Shown here one piece after another: positions 8,847 through 16,794 of a DNA stretch of 64,000 bases. Position 1 is the stretch's first letter. Every line of letters starts with the position of its first letter. Made by a program: the position numbers and the translations under genes. Source of the DNA: Bacillus sp. Marseille-Q3570. GTDB lineage: Bacteria; Bacillota; Bacilli; Bacillales; Fictibacillaceae. The notes under the pieces were generated by a model that made no database searches, had not been told where the DNA came from, and saw only the letters and a program-made list of their open reading frames with translations. The stretch covers positions 310,001 through 374,000 of the forward strand of contig NZ_CAMGYZ010000002.1 in the NCBI RefSeq assembly GCF_946151055.1, read 5' to 3'.

Positions 8847-9695
8847 TCATTCCATTTCGTCAACAGCTTCGAAAACATCCGCCAAGCTTGTGACGACTTT
8901 CAGATTGTCGTGTTCCAGCTCGATTCCAGTCGGCTGGATATAGATTGTTTTCAGACCTAACAATAATGCAGGCGCGATCTCATTAATCAGATTGTCTCCG
9001 ATTGAAACTGTCTGCTCTGCTTTGACCTCGTATTTCTTCATCAAATCCTGGAAGATTTTTTTCGTCTGCACAGGTTTCTGGGCCAAAGGAATGATTTCAG
9101 GAAAAAGGTCATCCAGTTCAAGCTCGTTAAGTAACCGTTCAACATCATCCTTCTCACTGTTCGTGACAAGGACGATTTCAGCCTCTTCCTTCAGCTTTTG
9201 TAAGCCTTCTTTCAAACCGGGAGTCTTCGTTAGCTGGAACTCATCTGTCACCATGAAATCCTTCGTCTTTGTATAACAATGGTATGTTTCCTCAATCGAT
9301 ACGCCATAATGTCTTGCTGCAGAATATGGGAGCCACCATCCATCCCCTATTGCGATCATCTTTTCAAAATCAAAAGCCAATTCTCGATTATATGTACGAG
9401 TAACGTCTTCACTAGCCCATTCCGATCCATCCCAATTTTGAACATGGGTCACTTTCAACGTCAATGGATCAAGTGTAAGGATCGCGTCATGCTCCACATC
9501 ATAGGCTTTTCCTATTCCAACCGCGTGATTTCCGCTCTTCATATTCTGATAGTCGTTCATGAATTCTTCTTGATCACCTTTTGCGACTTTCTCTTTCAAA
9601 AGTGAAGCATAATGATCGAAGTGATCAGTATCTTCATATAAGGTGCCGTCCAGGTCGAAAATTATCAGCTTGCAATCCGGATAAAACTGTTTCAT
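8847..9695 (-). CDS. HAD superfamily hydrolase
   Basis: The 282-residue protein carries the HAD motifs in order: FDLDGT (residues 13-18, nucleophile Asp and acid/base Asp), a Thr/Ser motif VTNSE, a conserved Lys region, and the acidic motif IGDNLINE. The cap between motifs I and II is long (about 130 residues). It is probably a cytoplasmic phosphatase or nucleotidase. The cap gives no substrate clue. It is transcribed divergently from phnD but has none of the FDWAGT-like signature of phosphonoacetaldehyde hydrolase, so a role in phosphonate use is not supported. Confidence 0.75.
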   Translation of the reverse strand: MKQFYPDCKLIIFDLDGTLYEDTDHFDHYASLLKEKVAKGDQEEFMNDYQNMKSGNHAVGIGKAYDVEHDAILTLDPLTLKVTHVQNWDGSEWASEDVTRTYNRELAFDFEKMIAIGDGWWLPYSAARHYGVSIEETYHCYTKTKDFMVTDEFQLTKTPGLKEGLQKLKEEAEIVLVTNSEKDDVERLLNELELDDLFPEIIPLAQKPVQTKKIFQDLMKKYEVKAEQTVSIGDNLINEIAPALLLGLKTIYIQPTGIELEHDNLKVVTSLADVFEAVDEME

Positions 9696-9881
9696 TTAAC
9701 ATCCCTCACCAAAAAATTTAATCGATCTCTCAACTCCTTGTTATTATAATGGTTCTCTAAATCTATCGCAAAACCATTATGTAAAAGTAGTGCAAAATTT
9801 GTAAATTTATATGGAAAAAATTGCAGAATTATAGGATAATTGAGGTGTTGTCAATTTAAACATATTTAGGGGGAAATAGGA

Positions 9882-10790
9882 ATGAAAAAGGTTTTTGCAC
9901 TATTGTTTGCTGCTCTATTAGTGATCGGGCTGACAGCATGCGGCACAAGCAGTGATTCTGGTTCTACCGGTAAAGACGGGGAAGTGAAAAAATTAGTCAT
10001 GGGATTCGTTCCATCACAGGATTCTGATGAAATCGCTGACACTGTCGAGCCTCTTGCCGATAAACTTGGTGAAGAGCTTGGTGTTGAAGTTGAAGGTAAA
10101 GTCATGACTAGTTACTCAGCACTTGTAGAAGCAATGGGAAGCAACCAAGTTCAAATCGGTTTCTTACCTGCTTTCGGTTACGTTTTAGCAAATGATAAAC
10201 ATGGTGTTGAAGTCATCCTTAAGTCAGAGCGTTTCGGAAGCGGTACATACAAAGCACAATACGTTGTTCGCGCTGATTCTGGGATTGAATCACTTGAAGA
10301 CATGGAAGGAAAGACATGGGCGATTCCTGACTTGACATCTACTAGTGGATTCTTGTTCCCGGCAGCTCAAATCATGGACGAATTCGGTGTTGAAGATGTC
10401 CAATCAGGCTTCTTCAGCAACACAGTTGAAGCTGGTGGACATGATAACGCGATCATCTCAGTGTATGAAGGGGATGCTGATGTAGCTACTACATTTGATG
10501 ACGCTCGTACTACCGTCGAAGAAGATTATCCAGATGTCATGGACAAGCTTAAAGTCGTTGGATACACTGATGAAATACCAAATGACACGATTTCTGTGAC
10601 AAAAGAACTTTCTGACGAGTGGCAAAAGAAAATCAAAGACACATTCCTATCATTCAATGAAGATGAAAAAATGATTGAAATCATGAACGAAGTATACAGC
10701 TGGGATGCGATCATCGAAGCTGAAGACAGTGAATATGATGTTGTCCGCAGCACTTACGAGAAGTTCAAGGATTCAATTTCCATCGACTGA
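9882..10790 (+). CDS. phnD: Phosphonate/phosphite-type ABC transporter substrate-binding lipoprotein
   Basis: The 302-residue precursor has a lipoprotein signal with lipobox LTAC (Cys20), followed by a Ser/Gly linker and a PhnD-type type-2 periplasmic-binding fold. Family features include GFVPSQD near the start, a YSALVEAM segment, GFLPAFGY, the DLTSTSGFLFPA ligand-loop segment and an H-D-AI motif near 186. It captures the substrate outside the cell and passes it to PhnE-PhnC. Phosphonates, phosphite or hypophosphite all fit the family. It is separated from phnC by a strong terminator, which should make the binding protein more abundant than the transporter core. Confidence 0.92.
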   Translation: MKKVFALLFAALLVIGLTACGTSSDSGSTGKDGEVKKLVMGFVPSQDSDEIADTVEPLADKLGEELGVEVEGKVMTSYSALVEAMGSNQVQIGFLPAFGYVLANDKHGVEVILKSERFGSGTYKAQYVVRADSGIESLEDMEGKTWAIPDLTSTSGFLFPAAQIMDEFGVEDVQSGFFSNTVEAGGHDNAIISVYEGDADVATTFDDARTTVEEDYPDVMDKLKVVGYTDEIPNDTISVTKELSDEWQKKIKDTFLSFNEDEKMIEIMNEVYSWDAIIEAEDSEYDVVRSTYEKFKDSISID

Positions 10791-10809
10791 TAATACGTTC
10801 AATTCTTCC

Positions 10810-10837
10810 GGGGGAAGCTTGGCTTCTCCCTTTTTTT
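10810..10837 (+). terminator. Intrinsic terminator between phnD and phnC
   Basis: A 9-bp stem (10810-10818 with 10822-10830, one G-T pair, loop TTG) is followed by seven Ts. Most transcripts should stop here, with partial readthrough to phnC or a separate phnC promoter in the 150 bases that follow. Confidence 0.88.
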
Positions 10838-10993
10838 CACTTGAAGAAATTATAAGGACAACTATGATCGAAACCATTTTTATTCCTTTAAATACATAAA
10901 GTCCTGCCTGTCTTATGAAAAACAAAAAGAGTACTGATTCTTCCTCTCTAACTACGAAACAATCAGACTCTGTTCACGATAAGGGGAGTTAGT

Positions 10994-11782
10994 ATGATTG
11001 AAATGAAGGATGTATCCCTTGTCTACCCTAACGGTACACAAGGCTTGAAAAATATCAATGTGAAGATCAATGAAGGTGAATTCGTCGTCATCGTCGGTCT
11101 ATCCGGTGCTGGGAAATCAACCTTCATCCGAAGCGTAAACAGACTCGTCACACCGACTGAAGGTCAATTGATCGTTGATGATGAAGATATCTTGAAGTAT
11201 AAAGGAAAAGATCTTCGTAAGCTTCGTACAAAAGTAGGGATGATCTTCCAGAATTACAACCTGGTCAAACGTTCTACAGTCATGAAAAATGTCATTTCCG
11301 GTCGTCTAGGACACACCGGAACTCTAAAGAGTATCCTCAACCTTTATCCAAAAGAGGATATGGCACTTGCCTATGAAAGCCTGAAGCGTGTCAATATCGA
11401 AGAGAAGCTATATTCACGAGCGGACCAGTTGAGTGGCGGACAGCAACAGCGCGTTTCCATCGCGCGTGTCCTGACGCAACAACCTTCTGTCGTACTAGCC
11501 GATGAACCTGTCGCTAGTCTTGATCCTCCTACTTCCCATCAAGTAATGAAGTACTTGAAGAAGATCAATCGCGAGGATAACATCACTACAATCGTCAACC
11601 TTCACTTTATTGATATGGCGATGGAATATGCTGATCGTATCATTGGTATGCGTGCCGGAGAAATTGTATTTGATGGGCCTGCTAGTGAAGTGAATGAAAA
11701 GACATTCGAAGAAATCTACGGCAGACCAATCAAGGAAGATGATATTCGAGGGGGCACCGAAGAGAATGTCGAAACCCCTTAA
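10994..11782 (+). CDS. phnC: Phosphonate-type ABC transporter ATP-binding protein
   Basis: The 262-residue ATPase shows Walker A GLSGAGKST (about 35-43), LSGGQQQRV, Walker B VVLADEP and VASLDP, and the H-loop LHFIDMA. Together with the two permeases it forms the importer core that PhnD feeds. AAGGGGAG lies before ATG 10994. Its 3' end overlaps phnE by 17 bases, so translation is coupled. No C-P lyase, phosphonatase or phosphite dehydrogenase gene follows, so the imported compound is processed by enzymes encoded elsewhere. Confidence 0.93.
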   Translation: MIEMKDVSLVYPNGTQGLKNINVKINEGEFVVIVGLSGAGKSTFIRSVNRLVTPTEGQLIVDDEDILKYKGKDLRKLRTKVGMIFQNYNLVKRSTVMKNVISGRLGHTGTLKSILNLYPKEDMALAYESLKRVNIEEKLYSRADQLSGGQQQRVSIARVLTQQPSVVLADEPVASLDPPTSHQVMKYLKKINREDNITTIVNLHFIDMAMEYADRIIGMRAGEIVFDGPASEVNEKTFEEIYGRPIKEDDIRGGTEENVETP

Positions 11783-12605
11783 TACGAAGCAAACGCCTAA
11801 TCGTATCGTCAGTACCGATCAAGTACCTGCTAGTCTCGTATCGAAAAATGCCAAAATACGCATGAACATTATTTTACTCGTGGTACTTGGTCTATACATT
11901 CTCAGTTCAGTGATGACCAATTCATCGGTGCTTCGTTTCAATTCGGAGTTTTTCCTGAATGTGTGGAATATGGTTGTCCAGCTGTTCCCACCTAACTGGA
12001 GTTATGCCGGGGTTGTTGTCGATAAGCTGCTGGAAACGATCAAAATGGCACTTATCGCAACGACGATCGCTGGAATACTATGTGTACCTTTCAGTCTTTT
12101 GGCAGCAAGCAATATCGTACAGAACAAGTATCTGTATAACTTTATCAAGATGTTTTTGAATATCATGCGTACGATTCCAGAATTGATACTAGCAGTTGTA
12201 TTCGTTGGTTTATTCGGAATCGGGGTTTTCGGTGGTATCCTTGCCCTGATCATCTTCTCACTCGGTATCCTTGCGAAGTTGATCAGTGAAACGATTGAAG
12301 CGATCGATATGAATCCATTAGAAGCGATCCGTGCCTCGGGTGGAAATACACTCCAGGTCATCTGGTATGCAGTAGTGCCTCAAGTATTACCTCAATTCGT
12401 TTCGTTCACGTTGTATGTATTTGAAATCAATGTACGTGCTTCGGTGGTCCTAGGTTTCGTAGGTGCCGGCGGAATCGGTTTGATCCTTCAACAGCAGCTG
12501 AACTTTTTAAGTTATCAGAATGTGAGTACAATCATTGTTATTACGTTCGTAGTTGTTGTCATCATCGACTACATCAGTAATAAATTAAGGGGGCGTCTCG
12601 TGTAA
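11766..12605 (+). CDS. phnE: Phosphonate-type ABC transporter permease 1
   Basis: I start at ATG 11766 (279 residues), inside the end of phnC, because GAGGGGG (11748-11754) precedes it; the longer open frame upstream has no such site. The protein has about six membrane helices and the binding-protein-dependent permease EAA loop (EAIRASGGN near the C-terminal third), which docks to PhnC. FVGAGGIG, a PhnE family hallmark, follows. Its stop codon overlaps the start of the second permease in TAATG. Confidence 0.92.
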   Translation: MSKPLNTKQTPNRIVSTDQVPASLVSKNAKIRMNIILLVVLGLYILSSVMTNSSVLRFNSEFFLNVWNMVVQLFPPNWSYAGVVVDKLLETIKMALIATTIAGILCVPFSLLAASNIVQNKYLYNFIKMFLNIMRTIPELILAVVFVGLFGIGVFGGILALIIFSLGILAKLISETIEAIDMNPLEAIRASGGNTLQVIWYAVVPQVLPQFVSFTLYVFEINVRASVVLGFVGAGGIGLILQQQLNFLSYQNVSTIIVITFVVVVIIDYISNKLRGRLV

Positions 12606-13405
12606 TGAACATCACTGTACCTCCTAAACCACAAAAGAGTGGTTTCAAAACTTTTCGAAACATTGGAATCGGCATTGTTATGCTCGTTATCTATATTTGG
12701 GCATTCGCTACAATCGAAATCCCTTGGGGCAGGATTTTCAGCGAACGGACAATTGCAAACTTCGATCGTGTCATTCCAAAATTGTTCAGCCCTGATTTCA
12801 CGTTTGCATCAAGAGTTTTTGAATATATGATGGAAACCCTATTCATTGCTTTTACAGGCTCCTTCATGGCAGCAATCCTTGCTGTACCGTTCGGCTTTTT
12901 CGCAGCTTCGAACATCAACCGTAATCCATTTTTGAATACATTAGGTAAATGGATCCTGAATGCTGACAGGACTTTTCCCGAGATCCTGCTCGCCTTGATC
13001 TTCGTCGTCGCAATCGGACCTGGTGCATTTGCTGGTGTACTAGCAATCGCGATCCACTCGGTCGGTATGCTTGGAAAGCTTTATTCTGAAGTCGTCGAAT
13101 CCATTGATATGAATGTAGTCGAAGCGATGGAAGCTAACGGTGCGAATAAGATCCAGATCTTTTTTTACGGAATCATGCCTCAGGTCATACCTGAGTTCTT
13201 ATCTTATGCCATCTATCGATTCGAAATCGATGTCCGTGCATCAACTGTTCTTGGAATCATCGGCGCAGGTGGTATTGGAACACTGCTGGTCATCTCCTCC
13301 CGTAACCGGAACTGGGATGAGGTCGGGATGATCTTGCTTGTCATCATCATCTTCGTCAGTATCATCGACTATATCAGTACGTATATCCGTAAACGCATCG
13401 TTTAA
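12605..13405 (+). CDS. phnE: Phosphonate-type ABC transporter permease 2
   Basis: The 266-residue second permease starts at ATG 12605, sharing a base with the stop of permease 1; AAGGGGG lies upstream. It has the same layout as its partner: about six helices, the EAA loop EAMEANGAN and IIGAGGIG. The two PhnE proteins probably form a heterodimer in the membrane. The TAA stop (13403-13405) lies in the first bases of a dispersed repeat that begins at 13404, and the operon terminator is further on at 13561. Confidence 0.92.
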   Translation: MNITVPPKPQKSGFKTFRNIGIGIVMLVIYIWAFATIEIPWGRIFSERTIANFDRVIPKLFSPDFTFASRVFEYMMETLFIAFTGSFMAAILAVPFGFFAASNINRNPFLNTLGKWILNADRTFPEILLALIFVVAIGPGAFAGVLAIAIHSVGMLGKLYSEVVESIDMNVVEAMEANGANKIQIFFYGIMPQVIPEFLSYAIYRFEIDVRASTVLGIIGAGGIGTLLVISSRNRNWDEVGMILLVIIIFVSIIDYISTYIRKRIV

Positions 13406-13556
13406 AGAAAGCTTGGCAAAGGCATAACTTTGGCGCAGGCTGAGCTTTAGCTCCTCGAAAAACAATTGCTTTTACCTTCGTGCGGTGTATTGCTTCCGAA
13501 GCCGCCAGCTTGTGCACTTATATTGAAGAAAGTATTTTATACTTTCTTTAAATGTA
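13404..13556 (+). repeat. Dispersed intergenic repeat A, copy 1 (about 150 bp)
   Basis: This copy begins AAAGAAAGCTTGGC at the phnE stop codon. It contains GCGCAGGCTGAG, CCTCGAAAAACAATTGC, CGTGCGGTGTATTGC and CAGCTTGTGC segments and ends with TACTTTCTTTAAATGTAAA. It matches the copy at 41360-41510 along its whole length, with diverged or partial copies at 33350, 28662 and 29815. It has no open reading frame or transposase. Confidence 0.85.
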
Positions 13557-13560
13557 AAGG

Positions 13561-13590
13561 AAACCCATCGCTTGGCAGCGATGGGTTTTT
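13561..13590 (+). terminator. Terminator of the phn operon
   Basis: The arms AAACCCATCGCT (13561-13572) and AGCGATGGGTTT (13577-13588) form a 12-bp stem with loop TGGC and a T tail. It lies downstream of the dispersed repeat that follows phnE. Confidence 0.9.
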
Positions 13591-13630
13591 ACTGTTATAT
13601 CGTGGGATTATAGTGTAATTTTACACCTTT

Positions 13631-13756
13631 GGCCGAATTATACTGAAAAGTGGCCGGATTATGCTTCAAACCCGCCGGATTCCATACAAAACCGGCCGGA
13701 TTAAGGGGCATTTCCGCCGGATTACACTCCGAATCGGCCGGATTGCTTAACATTCA
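13631..13756. repeat. Array of 21-bp units, core GGCCGGATTA (6 units)
   Basis: The core GGCCGGATT (or CGCCGGATT, GGCCGAATT) starts at 13631, 13652, 13673, 13694, 13715 and 13736, exactly 21 bases apart, with variable spacers. It is GC-richer than its surroundings. It lies between the phn terminator and the convergent Cof-type gene. Both strands read as 7-residue repeats without a credible start site. Confidence 0.9.
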
Positions 13757-13787
13757 AATCGCTTTCCCACTAAGCAACATTCCTTTA

Positions 13788-14657
13788 TCAGCTGACTCGA
13801 TTCTTTCTCATGAATGTCTGGATCGCGAAGGCAACTCCGCTTTCATCATTGGTTTTAGTCACGAAGGTACATAACTTCTTGATATCCTCTTCCGCATTTC
13901 CCATTGCTACGCTGTATCCTGCTAATTCGAACATGGAAACATCGTTGTAGTTATCGCCTATCGCCATGACCTCACTCATAGGAATCCCAAGTTCCTCGGC
14001 ATATTGCTTCACAGCGATTCCTTTTTGCGCATCACGGTGTGTGATCTCGATATTCGCCTCGGCAGACTTACTGACAGCTAAGTCTTTGAATGTAAGGAAA
14101 TCATTCAGTGCGTTTTTACGGTCGCGCTCATTTTTAGAAAAAGCGAGCAGCTTGTAGATTTCCACATCCGGTTCAGCTACGACTTCCTTGTAATCTTCGA
14201 TTGTATGAATACGCCCATTATTAATTCGATAGTCTGCCAATTGGTGGGCCTTCTCATCACTTACTTCAGGATTGGCACTTTTGATGATATCAACAATGAT
14301 GTCGATTGCCATTTCGGGATTGTCACTAAATGTTCCTTTGTTCGTGTATAGTTCGTAATAAATCGAATGGCCGCCCAATACTTCATCAGCCTTGTAAAAA
14401 GTGTCCTTCGACAATGTAATGCTCTGTTTGATTGTACCTTTTTCATCCCTCATCTGGGCACCATTGATCGCTATGATAGGTAGAGTCAGACCAGCTTCCT
14501 CGATCGGACTCACCGCTTCTTTATATGAACGGCCTGTCGCAACGATCACGTGAATCCCTGCTTCTTGTGCTTTTTTAATTGCTCTTACGTTCTCTTCATT
14601 GATTGTTGTATTGTTATTGACAAGTGTACCATCCATATCAATAGCTATAAGTTTCAC
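13788..14657 (-). CDS. Cof-type HAD-IIB sugar-phosphate phosphatase
   Basis: The 289-residue protein has the Cof layout: DMDGT (residues 7-11), the motif II region ATGRS near 41, a large C2-type cap, the conserved Lys in the AQKGIAVK segment and IGDNYNDVSMF near 240. These cytoplasmic enzymes dephosphorylate sugar phosphates, flavin precursors or pyridoxal phosphate with broad specificity. It is similar in length to B. subtilis YwpJ/YkrA-type proteins. The substrate cannot be told from sequence. The gene is monocistronic and convergent with the phn operon. Confidence 0.88.
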   Translation of the reverse strand: MKLIAIDMDGTLVNNNTTINEENVRAIKKAQEAGIHVIVATGRSYKEAVSPIEEAGLTLPIIAINGAQMRDEKGTIKQSITLSKDTFYKADEVLGGHSIYYELYTNKGTFSDNPEMAIDIIVDIIKSANPEVSDEKAHQLADYRINNGRIHTIEDYKEVVAEPDVEIYKLLAFSKNERDRKNALNDFLTFKDLAVSKSAEANIEITHRDAQKGIAVKQYAEELGIPMSEVMAIGDNYNDVSMFELAGYSVAMGNAEEDIKKLCTFVTKTNDESGVAFAIQTFMRKNRVS

Positions 14658-14738
14658 ATTATCATGTCCTTTTCCGTAGTTTCTAACCTAGTTTTCCCAT
14701 TTTGACGATAAGAAAACACTTTTTGCAGTAAAAGAAAA

Positions 14739-14758
14739 AGAGCTCTGAATTCAGCTCT
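14739..14758 (-). terminator. Terminator of the small gene at 14773-14901
   Basis: On the minus strand AGAGCT and AGCTCT arms enclose an 8-base loop and are followed by TTTTTC. It lies 15 bases after the stop codon of the small gene. Confidence 0.7.
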
Positions 14759-14772
14759 AGTTTGAAAACGCT

Positions 14773-14901
14773 TTATTTGTGTTTTATATCCGTAAAAAAG
14801 GCTTCGATGAATGCTTGGAAAATTTCAACGGATTGAAAAGCAAAGAGAGATATAGCTGTTATTGAAAATAATCCTATAACAAGATATCGAAAGAAAAACA
14901 T
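14773..14901 (-). CDS. Small hydrophobic protein (42 residues)
   Basis: The 42-residue frame starts at ATG 14901 behind GAGGTGAGC with good spacing and ends in TAA just before a terminator. The sequence begins MFFFRYLVIGLFSITAISLF and continues with an amphipathic stretch rich in Phe, Glu and Ala, ending TDIKHK. It looks like a one-helix membrane protein or a small membrane-active peptide. I do not recognise the family. Support is the signal-gene-terminator layout, not homology. It lies between the Cof-type gene and azlD, both on the same strand. Confidence 0.6.
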   Translation of the reverse strand: MFFFRYLVIGLFSITAISLFAFQSVEIFQAFIEAFFTDIKHK

Positions 14902-14973
14902 TCTTGCTCACCTCGTTTTTTGGAGTAAAACCAATATACCACTCTTTCCTTATTTTGAAAAGTAAAGTATTTG

Positions 14974-15282
14974 TTAAGTGAATAGCAGGCTGCAGAGGCT
15001 CAGAACTCCGATCGAACTGATGACGATTACAATCAGACTCGCTCCGAAATAAGCAGCAACGAAAGCTGTAAGAGCACCAACGACTCCCATCCAGATTTCC
15101 CCATTGAAAGTGATGATGCCTGGAAAAATCAATGCACCAAGGATGGCGTAAGGGACATTCTTAAGCACTCCCCTGATGAGTGGTGGGATTGATTCTGTTT
15201 CGAAGGCTACTAAAGGCAGCATCCTTGGAATATAGGTAACAGCTGCCATCCCTAATATGATCCAGATATACGTATCAAGCAT
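14974..15282 (-). CDS. azlD: AzlD family branched-chain amino acid exporter, small subunit
   Basis: I start at ATG 15282 (102 residues), preceded by AAGGGGAG; the longer frame upstream lies inside azlC. The protein has about four hydrophobic segments and the family-typical TYIPRMLP near residue 15. AzlD works with AzlC in the membrane to export branched-chain amino acids or their analogues (known for B. subtilis AzlCD and C. glutamicum BrnEF). The start overlaps the azlC stop by 8 bases. Confidence 0.88.
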   Translation of the reverse strand: MLDTYIWIILGMAAVTYIPRMLPLVAFETESIPPLIRGVLKNVPYAILGALIFPGIITFNGEIWMGVVGALTAFVAAYFGASLIVIVISSIGVLSLCSLLFT

Positions 15283-15991
15283 CCGCTTTCTCCCCTTTCC
15301 ACAAGATTTCAATCACAATCGCTGCAAACAATGTAGAGAGGATGATCGTCCAGCCTGTTGACATCGATGTGCTGAAGGTTAAAATACTATTGACAACAGC
15401 TGCGGCCGAAGCTAAGAGGATCACTTTCAATGACTTCCGTGCACTAGGGACCAGGAGACCGATGAATAGGGCGTACAACGCAATCCCCATGCTTTCCTGC
15501 AAAATCGAAGGCAATCCTGAACCGATCAGGTAACCGATTCCTGAAAACACGACCCAGCTGCTCCAGGCGATGAATCCAATCCCAAGCATATAAGGTGCTT
15601 GAATCTTTCCTTTTTGGACAGCTGCTACTGAAAAGGTCTCATCTGTTATGAAAAAGCTGTACAGCGCTTTTTTCCATTTTGGATCATCAGCTGACTTCTC
15701 TCCAATAGAAGCACTCATCAACAAATGGCGGATGTTTACGATGAACGTTGTAAGAATGATCTCGAAACCGCTGATACCTGCCGCAAACATTGTAAGGGAG
15801 ATATACTGCGCGGCCCCTGCAAATACGAAGATGCTCATGCTGATCGTTTCGAATAGATTCAGTCCGGAGCTTTTAGCGAGCAGGCCGAATGTAAATGCAA
15901 CTGGCATATACCCGATCGCGATACTGCTTCCCTTTTGAAGGCCATGTCTGAAAAGTGATGACGACAGTCGTTCTGTAATAGCCACATTCAT
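15275..15991 (-). CDS. azlC: AzlC family branched-chain amino acid exporter, large subunit
   Basis: The 238-residue membrane protein has about seven hydrophobic segments. AzlC family features include GYMPVAFTFGLLAKSSGL near the start, FAGAAQYISL, NIRHLLMSAS and ITDETF. With AzlD it forms an amino acid exporter. It is transcribed divergently from an XRE-cupin regulator with 95 bases between them. The shared region holds a long inverted repeat, so the regulator probably controls both directions. Confidence 0.92.
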   Translation of the reverse strand: MNVAITERLSSSLFRHGLQKGSSIAIGYMPVAFTFGLLAKSSGLNLFETISMSIFVFAGAAQYISLTMFAAGISGFEIILTTFIVNIRHLLMSASIGEKSADDPKWKKALYSFFITDETFSVAAVQKGKIQAPYMLGIGFIAWSSWVVFSGIGYLIGSGLPSILQESMGIALYALFIGLLVPSARKSLKVILLASAAAVVNSILTFSTSMSTGWTIILSTLFAAIVIEILWKGEKADA

Positions 15992-16026
15992 GAGGTCTAC
16001 CCCCTGACTTTGTTTAACTTACGGTT

Positions 16027-16065
16027 TGTATGTTATATTGTATGTATTGTATTTTATAACATACA
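16027..16065. promoter_or_regulatory. Inverted-repeat operator between azlC and the XRE-cupin gene
   Basis: Perfect 11-bp arms TGTATGTTATA (16027-16037) and TATAACATACA (16055-16065) are separated by 17 bases. The arm centres are 28 bases apart. The region is AT-rich and holds promoter-like hexamers in both directions. The likely ligand-responsive binder is the adjacent XRE-cupin protein. Confidence 0.7.
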
Positions 16066-16086
16066 TTTTCGTCAAGGAGAAATTCA

Positions 16087-16641
16087 ATGTCACATGAAAT
16101 CAATCATATGATCGGAAAAAAAATAAAGATGATCCGTGCTGACCGGAAATTGAGTCTGGATGAGTTGTCTAAGCTGACAAACGTCAGCAAGGCGATGCTT
16201 GGTCAGATCGAGCGTGGTACGTCAAGCCCTACCGTGAGTACATTATGGAAAATCGCTTCAGGACTGGGCGTCTCTTTTTCATCTTTTGTGGAAGAAGATG
16301 CACCCACGTTTTCAAAAGTAAGGATCGATGATGTAGAGCCTTTATTAGAAGATGATGGGCGTTATTTGGTTCACACTCTCTTCCCTACAGAGCCTAACCG
16401 TAATTTCGAAGCATATGCCGTCACATTAAAGCCTGGTTGTTCCTATACAAGTCCTGCACATGGTTCCGGTGTTGAAGAATATCTATTCGTTCATAAGGGG
16501 GAATTGAATGTCTTGATCGGAGATTCTGCCCATTCACTGAAAACAGGGGAAGCCATTCGCTTTTCCGCTGATTACGAGCATACGTATGAGAATACCTCTT
16601 CAAAACGATGTGAATTGTACTTGATCATCCATTATCGATAA
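16087..16641 (+). CDS. XRE family transcriptional regulator with C-terminal cupin domain
   Basis: The 184-residue protein has an N-terminal helix-turn-helix domain (about residues 8-63, with SLDELSKLTNVSKAMLGQIERG) and a C-terminal cupin fold (about 105-184, with a PAHGSG-EEYLFV segment and a final H-R). Cupins of this type usually bind a small metabolite. Divergent placement beside azlCD suggests it senses a branched-chain amino acid or related toxic metabolite and controls the exporter. AAGGAGA precedes ATG 16087. A terminator follows. Confidence 0.9.
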   Translation: MSHEINHMIGKKIKMIRADRKLSLDELSKLTNVSKAMLGQIERGTSSPTVSTLWKIASGLGVSFSSFVEEDAPTFSKVRIDDVEPLLEDDGRYLVHTLFPTEPNRNFEAYAVTLKPGCSYTSPAHGSGVEEYLFVHKGELNVLIGDSAHSLKTGEAIRFSADYEHTYENTSSKRCELYLIIHYR

Positions 16642-16657
16642 CATTCATAGATTTTCC

Positions 16658-16689
16658 AACCTGGGTGGACGTCCGCTCAGGTTATTTTT
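16658..16689 (+). terminator. Terminator of the XRE-cupin gene
   Basis: AACCTG (16658-16663) pairs with CAGGTT (16678-16683); the interior GTGGAC-GTCCGC continues the stem with wobble pairs. ATTTTTC follows. Confidence 0.75.
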
Positions 16690-16736
16690 CATATTTAGTT
16701 TTTGTAGTCTTTCATCTGTTTAATGATTTTGCCTAC

Positions 16737-16764
16737 ACATAGAGGACAATCATGACATACCATA
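16737..16764 (+). promoter_or_regulatory. SigK-like late mother-cell promoter
   Basis: AC at 16737-16738, a 17-base gap, then CATACCATA (16756-16764) fits the B. subtilis SigK consensus AC-N16-17-CATANNNTA. It lies about 30 bases before ATG 16795, leaving room for the strong GAGGAGG ribosome binding site. Confidence 0.55.
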
Positions 16765-16794
16765 TAGTAGTTTTATGATAGAGGAGGATCATAT

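Noticed and set aside
8847-9695. Phosphonoacetaldehyde hydrolase next to phnD
   Set aside because: The nucleophile motif is FDLDGT and the cap is of another type, so only a generic HAD hydrolase can be claimed.
13650-13874. A 74-residue plus-strand frame with AGL repeats
   Set aside because: It is the GGCCGGATT array read through and runs into the Cof-type gene on the other strand.
14763-14776. TGAAAACGCTTTAT as a cre site
   Set aside because: It overlaps the stop codon of a small gene and is not near a promoter.
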